Shown piece by piece: positions 12,546-23,639 of a DNA stretch of 64,000 nt; position 1 is the first letter of the stretch, and every line of letters starts with the position of its first letter. Where the stretch lies: the NCBI GenBank assembly GCA_037892935.1, contig JAYXKI010000008.1, positions 558,001-622,000 of the forward strand, in the 5' to 3' direction. The DNA is from Phlebopus portentosus. Lineage: Eukaryota; Basidiomycota; Agaricomycetes; Boletales; Boletinellaceae. The translations under genes and the position numbers were made by a program. The notes beneath the pieces are model-generated. The model ran no database searches. It had not been told where the DNA came from and saw only the letters and a program-made list of their open reading frames with translations.

Positions 12546-14789
12546 ATGTCTTCTGAAACACAACATGAATACGTTGTCTTCGTCCCAGAGAGCTCTTCGG
12601 ATGGTACTTTTGTGGTGGATGTGCCAGAGAATTCGAGGGTGCAGAACTTGGTAGAAAAGGCCCGTGAATCGGGGTACGGCTCAGGTCTCAGAAATGAGAT
12701 GCCAATTGCCTACAAGGTCATTGCAATCGTTCTTCTCCAAGTTTCGCTGCTCTGAATTGCTTCTATAGTGTGGCGTAGTTTCCCTCCATCCGAAAGCGAC
12801 GCTTCTGAGCCGTATCTCAACATGGCTTCGCACTCAAGGAGCCAGCTCGAAACAGCTGATACCAACGGCTGATCTGAGATCTTACTTCCCCAATGGACCC
12901 GCGCCCTCGAAGGATGTGGACGTGAAAGAAATTGTCATAGATATTGTGATCGTCACCAACTCTAGTATGTCCTCCGTTGTCCGGCTCTACCAGACTATCG
13001 GTTGACCGCATTTGCTTGGCTCTGAAGTGCTTTTAAAATTGATCGGACCACAGATGAACAGTAAGTTCAGCGCAGTGTCTTTGATGCCCATTTGATTCAG
13101 TTAGATAGATCAAATATGCAGGCGAGAGGATACCGTTTCTGCAATCTGGGAGAGATTGATTGCCAGTTACGATCGGCTCATTTTGGTTCGTTCTTGCTGT
13201 TTGCCACTTTAAAATATGCATTTACTGTGTCAGGTAGGCCCGTGGGACACCTGGTAGTGGGAAGACAACTCTTGCGCGATTACTTCAGAGTTACGCCCAA
13301 AAAGTTAAACCGTCGAGAAATGTGGTATTTGTGGACTCGTGGCCGCTGAAAGAAGACTACTATGATCCCAAATGGTCGTGGGAAAACTATCTCGCTGGTG
13401 AAGGCTGGGTAAAGAGTCGCGGAGTTGAAACGATCTTCATATTTGACGATGCGCAGACGACGTACGCAGATCACAAACTCTGGCTCTTTTTCTTTAAAAG
13501 TCTGCAATGGTTTAACGTCCGTGCGATCGCATTTGCGAGCTATGGGAGTGCAAACCAACGCATTCGAATTCGTGGCTCTCCGATAGACACCCCGCCGGGC
13601 TCGAGGATCACCTTGCGACCTGTTGATCATAACGATGGGTTGCCAAGTGTCGGGATTTTATTTACCGAGAAAGAGTACTGGGACCTGATCCAGCTGCACT
13701 ACCGTGGCTCATCTCACTTTGACGAGACATTCTTCAGGAATGTCTTTGAAGTCACGGGAGGCCATATTGGAGCGATCCTTGGTTTCATTCAAGTAGTTGT
13801 AAACGACAATGTAAGTTCCGTTGCTTGTTTCGAATCAGGGCTGAATGCGATTTCATTAGTCATATGAAGATTGTGATCGGACTCATGCACAATACACATG
13901 GAGCACATTCCGCCGAATGTTCTCCACGGACGAGTTCATGAGACGCCTCACGCATTCCTTCGACGCATTCACCAGGGGGTTACCACTAGATCAAGATCTC
14001 CAGGAATATAAGAAGGCTAGAGCTCTTGCAACTGTCGTTGGTCGATTGCCCCTAACTGCCGATGCGGTTGAGGAAGACATCCGGGAAGGACTTGATGAAT
14101 GCGTCAAAATGGGATGGCTCCACACTGACATGGTGCATAACAACAACGGCTTTGAGTCAGTTGGCTATTTTTTTGCATCGCCACTCCATCAGTGGTTTGT
14201 CGAATGGAAGCTCTTCAGTCGCAGCGAATCACCTATTCCCCTCCAAACTAACCTGTTAGAATTTGTGCTGGGTATTATCCACTTGTTCGAACCGGCCATT
14301 CTCTCGGAGGAAAGAAGGATCGGTCCTGCCTGTATACAACGGCCGCCGGAAGCGCAGTACCAAGACGAGTTTTATCGTTGCAGTTTCAAACATCCTTGTG
14401 GTTCATACCTGTCCTTCCCAGAATTTGGAACAGTGAAGGGCCAAGCGAATTTTTATGTTCCATCCAAGAAATGGGGAATAGAACTTCTTCGTGACGGTAA
14501 TCAATTGGAGGAGCATTCTGGACTGTTTTTGCCAACCGGCGCGTTTGATGGTACTCTTCTCAATGATTATATCATCCTGGATTTTCGCAGCTCGAGACCT
14601 CGGCTTGCGCACCCAAGTAGGTATTTGACCGATCCCTGTGCAGTACTGCTCTTGCTCAGTAATCGTCACCATGCAGACCTGCAGAAACTGTATCATGTCG
14701 TGTTCGATGACAATTACGAAACGGTCCATGTTTTGGATAACTCACTACAGCCAATTCCCGAAGGCAAGTTTAGGTTATCAAGGAGTTGA
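12546..14789 (+). CDS. Crinkler-like effector: header, NTPase, REase-like
   Basis: Member of the Crinkler/CR effector superfamily; such proteins pair a ubiquitin-like header with an NTPase and nuclease-like toxic domain and often act in nuclei. Six exons (12546-12716, 12769-12964, 13028-13060, 13109-13185, 13238-13810, 13860-14789) close in phase to 659 residues. Residues 1-122 are the header (VVFVP, FVVDVPENSRVQNLVEKA, then an IVIDIVIVT strand). Residues about 160-350 are a P-loop NTPase with Walker A GTPGSGKTT (~162-170) and Walker B ETIFIFDDAQ (~225), preceded by a typical WERLIASYDRLIL segment. Residues about 350-659 resemble the CR REase domain (EAQYQDEFYR, PEFG, KKWGIELLRDG). Asn547 stands where I recall Asp in the family, so catalysis may be lost. 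No signal peptide is visible. The first intron begins with the unusual GTCATTG, shared by the paralogs. Confidence 0.85.
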
Positions 14790-14919
14790 ACTTCATCCAA
14801 GAAATTGGATGCTTTATCAGTCCTTTGCAAAGTACAGGTAGATACTCCAAAGAAGTTGTGACTAGTGTATTTTATATTTCTTCCCATACTGCGACTGTCC
14901 GACTCAAAGATGCATGTAG

Positions 14920-15810
14920 GCGCGAAACTTGTAATTGTATTGTACTGGAATTCAGTATCGACCTCAACTCTCATCTCATTATGTCTTCTGATTCACGATA
15001 AAGGCAGTGTTTATGTCCCCTACAAGTCTAAAGCTCGTTCGAATCTTCTATTCCTTCCGGAAGGCGTTACAGTGATGCTGTTTGACTGCGCGAGAAATTC
15101 TTGTTCAATGACGAGGATTTTATCATTTACAAGGTAAGTGGGCTTTGTCCTTCGGAAATCTTAGCGATTCTCGTTCACTGTTACAAGGCGGCGATTTGTC
15201 ACTCGAGCTAGGAGAACTGCTTTTTGGCCTTGCTTCCACTCGGCGTCTCTCGTAGAGACAGCGCCATATTGTCGCTATCGTCCGATCTCAAGGATCACTT
15301 TCCTGACGGAACTGCACCTAGGACAGACGGGAAGAGCACAGCAATGGATTTCGTTGTCGTCACCAGCTCCAGTATGTCCTCTGTTATCCAGTTCCGTCAG
15401 ACTATTGCTGAACTCGACGCTTACACTGAAGAGATGAAAATGAACGACTTTTTGTACGCTCTTTCTAATAGTTCCGATTCTTCTCTAATCAAGAGTGAGT
15501 TACTTGTAATTTGCTGCTATTGAATCCAACTTTGCCGACTACATAATGAAAGCAGATCCCCACCGGATGTCATCAAGGATCCCAAGAACTGTGCTGAACA
15601 CGCTGATCTATACATTCATCGGTCAGCTTCAAATTTTGGACCTCATACTTCGTTGCTTAACCACGCATTCACCAGGCTTAAGTACCGTTTAGAGCGTCTC
15701 GATGGTCCTGCGACTTAGGTTCCCGGATTCGGGCCTGATTCCGAACTACTTTAGACTTGTCAGGAACTCATCATTGAGTCTTGCGACCTACACGACTAGG
15801 AAGGGTAAGA
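14920..15810 (+). pseudogene. Decayed Crinkler (header and middle exon)
   Basis: Broken relative of the Crinkler genes. A header-like stretch ends in NDEDFIIYK just before a good GTAAGT donor (about 15135), but it is out of frame with what precedes it. The second header exon is recognisable (LELGELLFGLAST, then DHFPDGTAP and a VVVTSSS strand) yet needs frame changes. From about 15556 the sequence matches the middle exon of the kinase-type Crinkler at 18067 (ADLYIHRSASNFGPHTS) and carries an in-frame TAG near 15717. The match ends around 15840, where the kinase exon should follow, and the module copy at 15850 begins instead. The same decayed arrangement lies inverted at 58840-59770. Confidence 0.7.
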
Positions 15811-15844
15811 GAAATACTTTACAAATACTTTTCAAGAAGGTCTT

Positions 15845-16430
15845 TTCTCCACCCAGGTACGGCCATTGGCGACGATTGTTCCTCACGGGTATCGACCTGC
15901 TTATGGCCTGGGAATTATTAGCTTCTACAAGATAGTCAATAGCGTCCCCGCTTCCCGGAGGCAGAAAGGAAGAAGCTCCTCTGCTGCTCCTGCTGCTCGT
16001 GATGTTTTTTTGCTTCTTCTGCCTTGGGGACACATGCGAATACAACTTGCGGGCCAGGGTTATTCCTGATTTCAGATTAGTTTGAATTGAAAGATTTCGC
16101 TTCTCTTCGCTCTGTTTCGACTCCGCGTATATGTTCGCCTAAATGACGGACTCTTCGGAAAGCCGAATTATGATCATGATTTTGGATTGCGTATGTGGTG
16201 GCTTTGGCCGGCCGATTGAGTCACGGCTTTATCGAGGTCGTCTGACAGACATTGCCTGCGAGGTTCTCCCGCTCTGCAAGTTCGCTCGCCCGGATCGCAC
16301 GGCATTTTGGCATTTTGGCATTGTGGCATTATACGCTTCCGCATTGAGGCATAACTTTGATGTCTTCCCCCACTGTTCCTGACCGGATCCCGTTTCGCAG
16401 GTTCTGTGAACGGGATTCATTTTCGTGGGA
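15845..16430 (+). repeat. Crinkler-upstream module, copy 2
   Basis: Related to 11465-12110 and, inverted, to 58830-58310. It starts at the GTACGGCCATTGGCGACGAT block and ends near a GTTCTGTGAACGGGATTCAT block. It contains a short ATTTTGGC tandem expansion around 16302-16322. It joins the truncated Crinkler at its left without a gap. No intact frame is present. Confidence 0.6.
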
Positions 16431-17435
16431 TCTATTTTAATGCAATGCCAGCCATGAGAACATGATGGAGCATTGTCCTGATATGATATCTGATACCATA
16501 TTCACATTCGATCACCTAATTTCACGCTAATAGTGATGGGGATATTGCCACCAAACGTTTCAGGTGACACCAATATCTTTCTCGATATTTCTTGTCATGC
16601 ATTCTCCGATTCCGATTCTCAGCGGATTATTTTTGAAGCTTCAGGTATATACCTCCATTCTGCATGCGGGAACATCTCCTTGCTTTCGTGTCACCATGTT
16701 GCTCAAATAAGCCAATACAATACTGTATTATTCCACCATCCAAATTTCACTTGTCATAAATGTGAGTAAAGTCACTTCCTTAGAGTAATTGGACTTGTTC
16801 CAAGTAATGCATTGTTCAAGGCCACTATGCTTGGACCTTTCCCCGGATGGTCATCTAGGACTCAAAGTTTGAGCATGTTCTCTTTGGGAGCAGGAAAAGC
16901 TTCAACCTAAGGTCTGAGCGTGTTCCATCCTCATCGATCGACTCAGTCCAAATAGGCTTCAATGATAATATTAAGGAGGGCTGTGAGTGCGGAATTTGAG
17001 AAACTGCTACGCATTTCTCGAATGGTGCATTGGCCTCGGAGACTTTTGTTGGTCCTCTTCCTTACATAGAAGAGAAATTAATAACAAGACTAATGATCAC
17101 ATGAACTCCTATAGGCTAAACTTCACATTAGAGTATATACATGTCTATACTCACATGGGATTTTGAAGCCTAACGGTACAGTTTCTCAGTAACAAATCAG
17201 GGGTGAGAAAACAAGGTGGGGAGGGCAGTGAAAAGAGCATTGCAAGATGGTATAATCGACCTAGAGTTCGATTATAGTATTGATATATCGTAGCGTGTGA
17301 TGAAAATGCGCCATAAGTGGTAGTTATTTACACTCCGATTGAAATAGGCACGTGAGCGTGGCCTGCTAAATTAAATGGTGGTTGTGAATGTGATCTACCG
17401 CAACCGAAGTTCAAGTTTGATGTTCATCTCCCACA
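16431..17435 (+). promoter_or_regulatory. Conserved upstream region of Crinkler kinase gene
   Basis: No intact gene. The whole stretch has a visible inverted counterpart at 58310-57331, including a frame starting MMGILPPNVSGD (16533) that corresponds to one starting MMGIFLPNVSGD at 58167. Part of it (about 16795-17100) is also shared with 12025-12260 upstream of the first Crinkler gene. The end next to the ATG should hold the promoter; no clear TATA box was identified. Confidence 0.45.
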
Positions 17436-19510
17436 ATGACTTCCGATACACGACACGAGTATGTTGTCTTCATACCGGCTGGCTATACAAATAGTCCTTT
17501 TGTGGTAGATGTACCAGAGAATGCGAGGGTGCAGGACTTGGTAAAAAAGGTCCGTAAATCGGAGTACAGCAAAGGACTCGGGGATGAGGAGTCAATTGCC
17601 TACAAGGTCATTGTCATCGTTCTACTCCAGATTTCGCTGCCCTGAACTGCGTTTACAGTGTGGGGCACTTGCCTTACATCCAGAAGAGACGCTTCTGAGC
17701 CGTACCTCAACGTGGCTTCGCGGACAAAACGCCAATTCGAAAATGTCACCAGCAGTTGGTCTGATATCCTACTTTCCCAATGGACCCGCGCCCTCGAAGG
17801 ATGTGGACTGGAAGAAAATAGTGATAGATGTTGTAATAGTCACCAGTTCCAGTATGTCTTATGCACTCCGGTTCTATCAGATCATTAAGTGTTGACCGCA
17901 ATCATCTGGGTGTTGAAGTAATGGGAAAGGACGACTTTGTGTACGCTCTTCCGGACAGGAACGAATCTCGATTGATCGGAAGTGAGTTTCTCGTAGTTTG
18001 CTGCTGTTTGATCTCAACTTGGCTCCTCCAGCGTCGCTCAAGAAGGCGTCAGTTACCAATGAAATTAGATCCCCATCGGAGGTCATCAATGATCCAAAGT
18101 TTCTGAGGAATTGTGTCGAACGCGCTGATCTGCATATCCATAGGCCAGCTTCAAACTTTGGCCCGCATACCTCGTTGTTCAGTCGTGCATTCGCTAGACT
18201 CAAGTACCGCTTAGAAAATCTCGATGATTCCGCGATTTGGGTACCTGGATTGGAGCCCGATTTCGAGCTACTGGGGATTTGCCATGAGTTCATCATCGAG
18301 TCTTGCGCTGTATTCGATGCAGAAGGTTCAAGAGAGATTCTCCTTAAACCCTTTTTCAAGCGGGTCCTCGGTAGCGAGGGCGAGTACAAACAGCCGTTGC
18401 AGGATGGTTCGGCCAAGCCCGATGCCACCTGGGGATTTCCGTTTCGCATTATTAAAGAAGATAAGAACGAAGATGGCTCAGGAGGGAGCCCATCTGTACA
18501 AGGCAACATATCTTATAGGAAATCCGTCGCTCAGGATTCGGTACGTCCTGACAAATGTGAATAAAATTGAATCTACTGATCACGACCCCATCTAGTACAA
18601 ACCGTACCTAGCGAGATCTAATTGTCCTGCCATCATCATCGGAGTTATGGGCACTCGGATCGAAATTTCGACTGCTGTGTACATCGGCGGACTCTACGCT
18701 GATAAGCTGATCTCTCAGGAACTATACATCGATGCGTTCCAATCGAGGACGATTCTACGCCTCGGCCGTATAGCTATGGCATTACGTCACTGCTATGGCG
18801 AACTGGATGATCATTACAGATTTCTGGACCTTGAAGCAGACCCGACGACTAGACATCTGTATCCTGATCCGCTTCCCGTCGAAGGATCTGGACCGGTTCC
18901 GATCTTGGAATATATGGGCAAATTGACGCACGGTGGTCAACGTATCCCAGTCGTACAAGGAGATCGTAGTGATAAAGAAGCAGAACGCGAAAGACCGTAT
19001 GCCATATACCGAGCGAAGATGGTCGATTTGGACGGCAGGGTGGATGTCGTAGTCAAGTTTACTGCTCGGTATAATGAGGCAGCGCATAGACTTCTGGAGG
19101 GAGCCGAACTAGCGCCCAAGTTACGCTACTTTGCTCGCCTTGTCAGTAGCCATTATATGGTCGTGATGGATTACATCGACAGCCCTCCACTTTCGGACAG
19201 CTTGAAGCAGAAGAACTACCTTGATATCTGCGAGCGCGTCGGTGAGGCGATGCAATTGCTTCATAACAAGAAACTCGTGTTCGGGGACCTTCGTCCTCAG
19301 AACATCGTGCTCGACGCCGAGAAAAGGCCGTTGCTTATCGACTTTGACTTCACCGGAACGCATGGGGTTGACAGATATCCTGCTTCTTGGGATACGAAGG
19401 AGCACCACCCAGATGTACGACGGCACGGCATTATGTATAAGGAGCATGATGATTTCTTACTGGAAAAATTGAAACGACTTCTGAGGGACCGTTATACGGG
19501 CTCTGGATAA
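17436..19510 (+). CDS. Crinkler-like effector: header, PD-(D/E)xK-like, kinase
   Basis: Five exons (17436-17606, 17659-17851, 17919-17981, 18032-18540, 18596-19510) close in phase to 616 residues. Residues 1-121 are the Crinkler ubiquitin-like header (EYVVFIPAG, FVVDVPENARVQDLVKK, SYFPNGPAPSKD, IDVVIVTSS). Residues about 143-312 form a region ending in PDATWGFPFRIIKEDKNEDG, matching a PD...(E)xK pattern with Glu and Lys at 18457-18465, followed by the GSGGSPSVQGNISYRKS run common before these kinases. Residues about 330-616 are a protein kinase: VVVKFT lysine (~467), catalytic loop VFGDLRPQN (~545) and a DFD in place of DFG (~563). Similar header-kinase Crinklers occur in oomycetes and fungi; the role in this fungus is unknown. 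No secretion signal is seen. Its near twin lies at 55256-57330. Confidence 0.85.
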
Positions 19511-20424
19511 ATTGATTCGTTTCCCAGCTCCTTCCGAAGATGGGCATTCAAGTCGCTCCTCGGCGCTCAATGATCTCGCCACTGTTTTGTAGACCCGTTT
19601 CGAATGAGCCGGTCGTGTAGACGGTCTTATCTTGTTATCGTTTTCGGTAATAAACTTATCGTATATTTTACATGTACATCCATCCACTTTACACATTCAT
19701 GTCAGACTCGCGAAGGCATTGATGAACTTCGGCGTCGTAAACACATGCAAGTAGGATTGTTTTATAATACATACATATGCATACGCATGTATGGCCAGAA
19801 TTCCAAGTTCAAAAAGGACAATAAAACAGAGCTCCAGAAAAAGCTCTCGTCAAGATTTGCGTGCACTGCGAGCAGTCGAAGGCATTTTCATTATCTCGGG
19901 ATCTATTCGTCTACGGAAAAAGGGTAAGGTGACAAAACAGGTCAAAGTCACGTAAAAGCTCCTACCTATGCGTCTTTCAAATCTGTGTGTATCATAACCG
20001 CCCGGACCCATTTGTGGAGGACCATAGCCATCAAGCGAAATTTATCGAATCTCTCAGTCGAACAAGAAGGTTGCGATCCACTTTCGTCTATGCACGGGAG
20101 TCAAAATGAGCGCCTTCAAGGTTCTATTGTTCTCTGCTTATGTGACTATCGCTAATGCTACACGAATCCTCAGATTTTATTTGAATCTTTGGCGTGATCG
20201 GCGGCGGCTGTGGTGGTGGTGGCCTGCTGTTGAGAATTTTTATTATATAAAGGAGGTGTTTCGAGTCATGGCCGGTAGCCACAATCAATCAACACCTTCT
20301 CAAGCTCTTCCTTTATTATTTCTTTCTTTTAGACCCTGCTTCTGGATTTTCACTTCCGAGTGCTTTCTCCGACTTCATCTTCAACAACAATTTGTCCCCG
20401 TCTTCCCGGCAGTCCTCTTCGCCA
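19511..20424. other. Intergenic and leader of next gene
   Basis: No gene seen up to about 20250. A TATATAAA-like word near 20244-20250 and pyrimidine-rich sequence with possible acceptors (CTTTTAG near 20331, CGGCAG near 20411) suggest the promoter, leader and possibly an upstream exon of the gene annotated from 20425. Confidence 0.35.
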
Positions 20425-22831
20425 ATGTCCTCACCGTCCCGAAAACCGAGTTTCAGGTCAACAAACACTACCAGTACGGCCCAATTGTATCCTCTTCAAA
20501 GGACCAGGTCCTCGCGCGACATCGCATCTGTCGCGTCACTTTCCAGTCATCCTTCTCCATCGAGTCCGGGTAAAAGTAGAGGATGCAGAACCGTGCCAGC
20601 TAATTATTCCAGTCCGACGAAGGCAACCAAACCTTCGCCCAAATCGCCTTCGCCATCACTAACACGTTCAACGGCGGTGCGACCACCATCTCCACATCCC
20701 TCAAAGGGCAATAGCAAATACCTGTACGCAATTAGCAGAATCCCGACGCCAACGCCAATTCCATCGTCAGATTCAAACGCGCGTTCTCCTCAGCCACCTA
20801 ACGCCAATCGTCGAGCAAACTCGAATCATAGTCCCACTCCAAAACGCGATTCTGGTTCCGGTTCTGTTTCTGGTTCTGGCCCGAGCAATCTGGTTAGGCG
20901 TTCTTATGTGGAGTTGCTCTCGATCCTCCCTACGTTCTCTTCCTCACCTTCGCCTGTTTTGACTTCTGCATCGTCTTCGCATCCTTCTCCGCCACGTACC
21001 ACACCATCTCCGTCAAATCTCAGAGATGGAGTCGGCCTCGGAAGTCCACCAGCCGCATCTCTAAGTCCAACTTCTTCTCATACACGTCCACGTGTCCCAT
21101 CGCGTACGCATCTCCGTCACGCGTCGGCAGCACGGCGCTTGTCTGCCGAAGGGTTACTCCCGATTGTACGACCGGCACCGGCACCGGTACCGCTAGGCAA
21201 GGATGAGAACATCCTCCCAGACGATCCTCGGGACATCTCAAATGTTCCAACTACGACGAGTACAACTACCACCACCACACCGTCTTATGATTCTCATCCG
21301 ACTCCAAATAAGAATCCCCATGAGGACTCCAAGAAGAGAGTTAGTTTCGAGTCCTGGACCGGCCTTCGTTCTAGTTCTCATCTTCATTCCCGCTCTGATT
21401 CCAACTCGACAAGTAAGGGTATTCATTTGAGGAAACTAGGAGAGGATTACCATGGACTGAAACGAAAGCAAATCGATCCTGCCTCGGACGTTTCTAGCGC
21501 TGCTCCTCCATATCTATCCGAGACTCTAGAGTTCGCGGAAATCGGTCTGATGGCTGAAAGTGCGAATATGGGAAGTGAGAAGCATCTTTTAGAACATTCA
21601 TTTTAAAGACATGAAGACTTACTTCACTTCTCGCAGCTTTGATGGGTAATAGACAGATCCTCGGAGCCTCGTTTATGACACCGCAGTCCATTCTAGATAA
21701 ATTGGATGACAGTGATAACTACTATCACGTCTGGGTGGCTGTAAAGCTGGCATTGGAAGAAGTTTCGTACCAGGAGCAGTAAGTCCATCCTTCGTGGAGC
21801 GAACTGAGCGCGCATACATTTCATTCCATAAGTATGACGAGAATTGATTTCATCTTCTCAGCGGATTGGAGGCAGTAGCGAAACTTGCCTTTACGAAACT
21901 CGTGAGTATTTCACTCTACTACGTACCAGAGAATAAGGCAATGAACTGGTTGATGCATTTCATCTCCAGCTGATCGAACTTGGGGCCGCTCTAAATGGCT
22001 GCCTAAACCGCGATGTCCCGCACTATACCTTCGTTGACCCTCGTAAGCTCATGGATCCGGAGGGTATGGACATCATCCTGGACCAGGCGGTTGCTGTCGT
22101 CGGGGTCTCGAAAAGAAAGAGTTAAGCAGGGATCGGATATACATTTCCGTTAGTCCAAGAGCTGTTCTCATGCCTCGCTTTCCTTGACATGAAGTTCAGA
22201 TTCCAGCAACAGAGACTGGACTCATAATAGCGAAGAAGCTGAAAGAAAAGCACGGGATAAAGACAAACTTGACACTTGTTTCGAACCTTGTTCAAGCTGC
22301 TGCATGCGCTGAAGCAGGGGCAGCGGCTATAATTATGCCGGTTGATAAAGTGAGTGCATTAGCAGTTTGTTACTGTAGCAGGGAAATTTGATAAATATTT
22401 TTTGATTTAGATACTCACCGTCCATGAATTGCACAATTGGCTTGAATATGATGAGATGAGCCCACATCCAGGATGGCAGGCTATTAAATCGACAGCGTGC
22501 TATATGAAGTATCATAAACTCGAAACTCGAGTCATCGGATCCGGCTGGCGTTCCGTACGTCATTTCTTCTTCTCCTTCAAGTCTGCCAAAGAAATATTGA
22601 CATATTCTTCCGCTCCGAAATGAAATTAAGTTTGAAGAGTTCGAGCACTGTTCGTCCCTCTCTGCCATTTGTCTCTCTGACAAACAAGTCGTCCCCGCAC
22701 GATGGCACCGCATGCGGATTAACCGTCCTCCAGGTCCATCCTCGCACATCGCGTCACTTGCACATTCACTCCCTATCCACCATCTAAATTCAGGCACGAC
22801 GAACGTGGGTTCCGGTATATCTCGCACATAG
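20425..22831 (+). CDS. Ser/Pro-rich protein with transaldolase-like C-terminal domain
   Basis: The first long exon (to 21574) encodes about 383 residues of Ser/Pro/Thr-rich, low-complexity sequence. A phase-matched intron (21575-21636, GTGAGA...GCAG) joins it to exons with transaldolase-family resemblance: 21637-21778, a short exon HGLEAVAKLAFTKL, then LIELGAALNGCLNRD, then KKLKEKHGIKTNLTLVSNLV...ACAEAGAA, then ILTVHELHNWLEY...HPGWQAIKS...TRVIGSGW. The GIKTNLTLVSNLVQAAACAE block matches the family's NLTL-F..AQA-CAEAG strand. The catalytic lysine normally lies just before this block; here the intron at about 22125-22210 is ambiguous and the lysine could be in SKRK or absent. The N-terminal fusion is unusual for transaldolase. 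The ATG at 20425 is the first in frame, but an upstream exon is possible. The 3' end (TAG at 22829) is uncertain. Confidence 0.5.
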
Positions 22832-22981
22832 AGTCCTCCGAGGCGTGGAACCAATGCGCTGGGATTCTATATGCCGGGATGAAGAGCTGGCAAGATGCTT
22901 GCGCGCGGCTGCAGAATGTAATTTGCCGGGAAATCGAGAGGCAGTTATATCTGTTTAAGAGCCCATACTGAAAGGGAGGGA

Positions 22982-23479
22982 GTGGAATGGGACGATGATG
23001 AGACTGAACCGCCGCTGTCGCCGAGGACGAGTATGATGGTTGATCTGGAGCAATATGAGCGTTCTCGACTTTCTCGGAGCCAGAGCGTACAAAGATGGGG
23101 CGAGTCTGCTTCTTCTGCTTTTACTTCTGCAGCTGCAGCTGCAGTTGCAAATGGGCGATACGTCGAAGTGAGAAAGCAGACCCAGAAGAAAGTCCAACCT
23201 CAGGATGAAGTTCGAGAAGTCCAAATCGAGTTTCCTCGTAAGGAAAAGCATTCAACTCTATCCTCGGAATGGGATGAATGGGACGACGAGGAACTTGACG
23301 GGCGCGTTAGGCGGTACGAGCGAGGCGACAGTCTGGACCCTGTCACTAGTAGTACCAGCAGCGTTCCGCCCTCGCCGTGCTGGACGGATGCAGACACATT
23401 TGAGAATGAGACTGAACATGAGAATGGGAGTAGTAGTAGTAGCAGTGATGATGAAAATGATATGATATTGATCCTTTAG
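22982..23479 (+). CDS. Small acidic, Ser-rich hypothetical protein
   Basis: An open frame of 165 codons with an ATG at 22982, an Ala run (SAAAAAVANG) and an acidic Ser-rich tail ending DDENDMILIL. I do not recognise a domain. It may be the last exon of a longer gene: just upstream (about 22783-22971) another frame reads RYISHIESSEAWNQCAGILY and ends in TGA, after a possible acceptor TTCAG. Composition looks coding. Support also comes from a decayed copy of its 3' half and downstream sequence at about 47744-48160. Confidence 0.45.
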   Translation: MEWDDDETEPPLSPRTSMMVDLEQYERSRLSRSQSVQRWGESASSAFTSAAAAAVANGRYVEVRKQTQKKVQPQDEVREVQIEFPRKEKHSTLSSEWDEWDDEELDGRVRRYERGDSLDPVTSSTSSVPPSPCWTDADTFENETEHENGSSSSSSDDENDMILIL

Positions 23480-23639
23480 GATCTATATTTTTCAGTAAAA
23501 GAGGAAACACGTGTATTGTATGTCGTTATACTTCATTATTTTTGAATGTTCAAGTAGGAGGAATTCTAGAAGATACGTTCGCTGTTTTGAGCGAATGAAG
23601 GAGCATAGAGCCGGCAGTAGGCGGTTCTTGACGCGAATC

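Noticed and set aside
22333..22854. Minus-strand 173-codon frame opposite the transaldolase-like exons
   Set aside because: It overlaps plus-strand exons with family resemblance and good splice sites; its own composition is not convincing.
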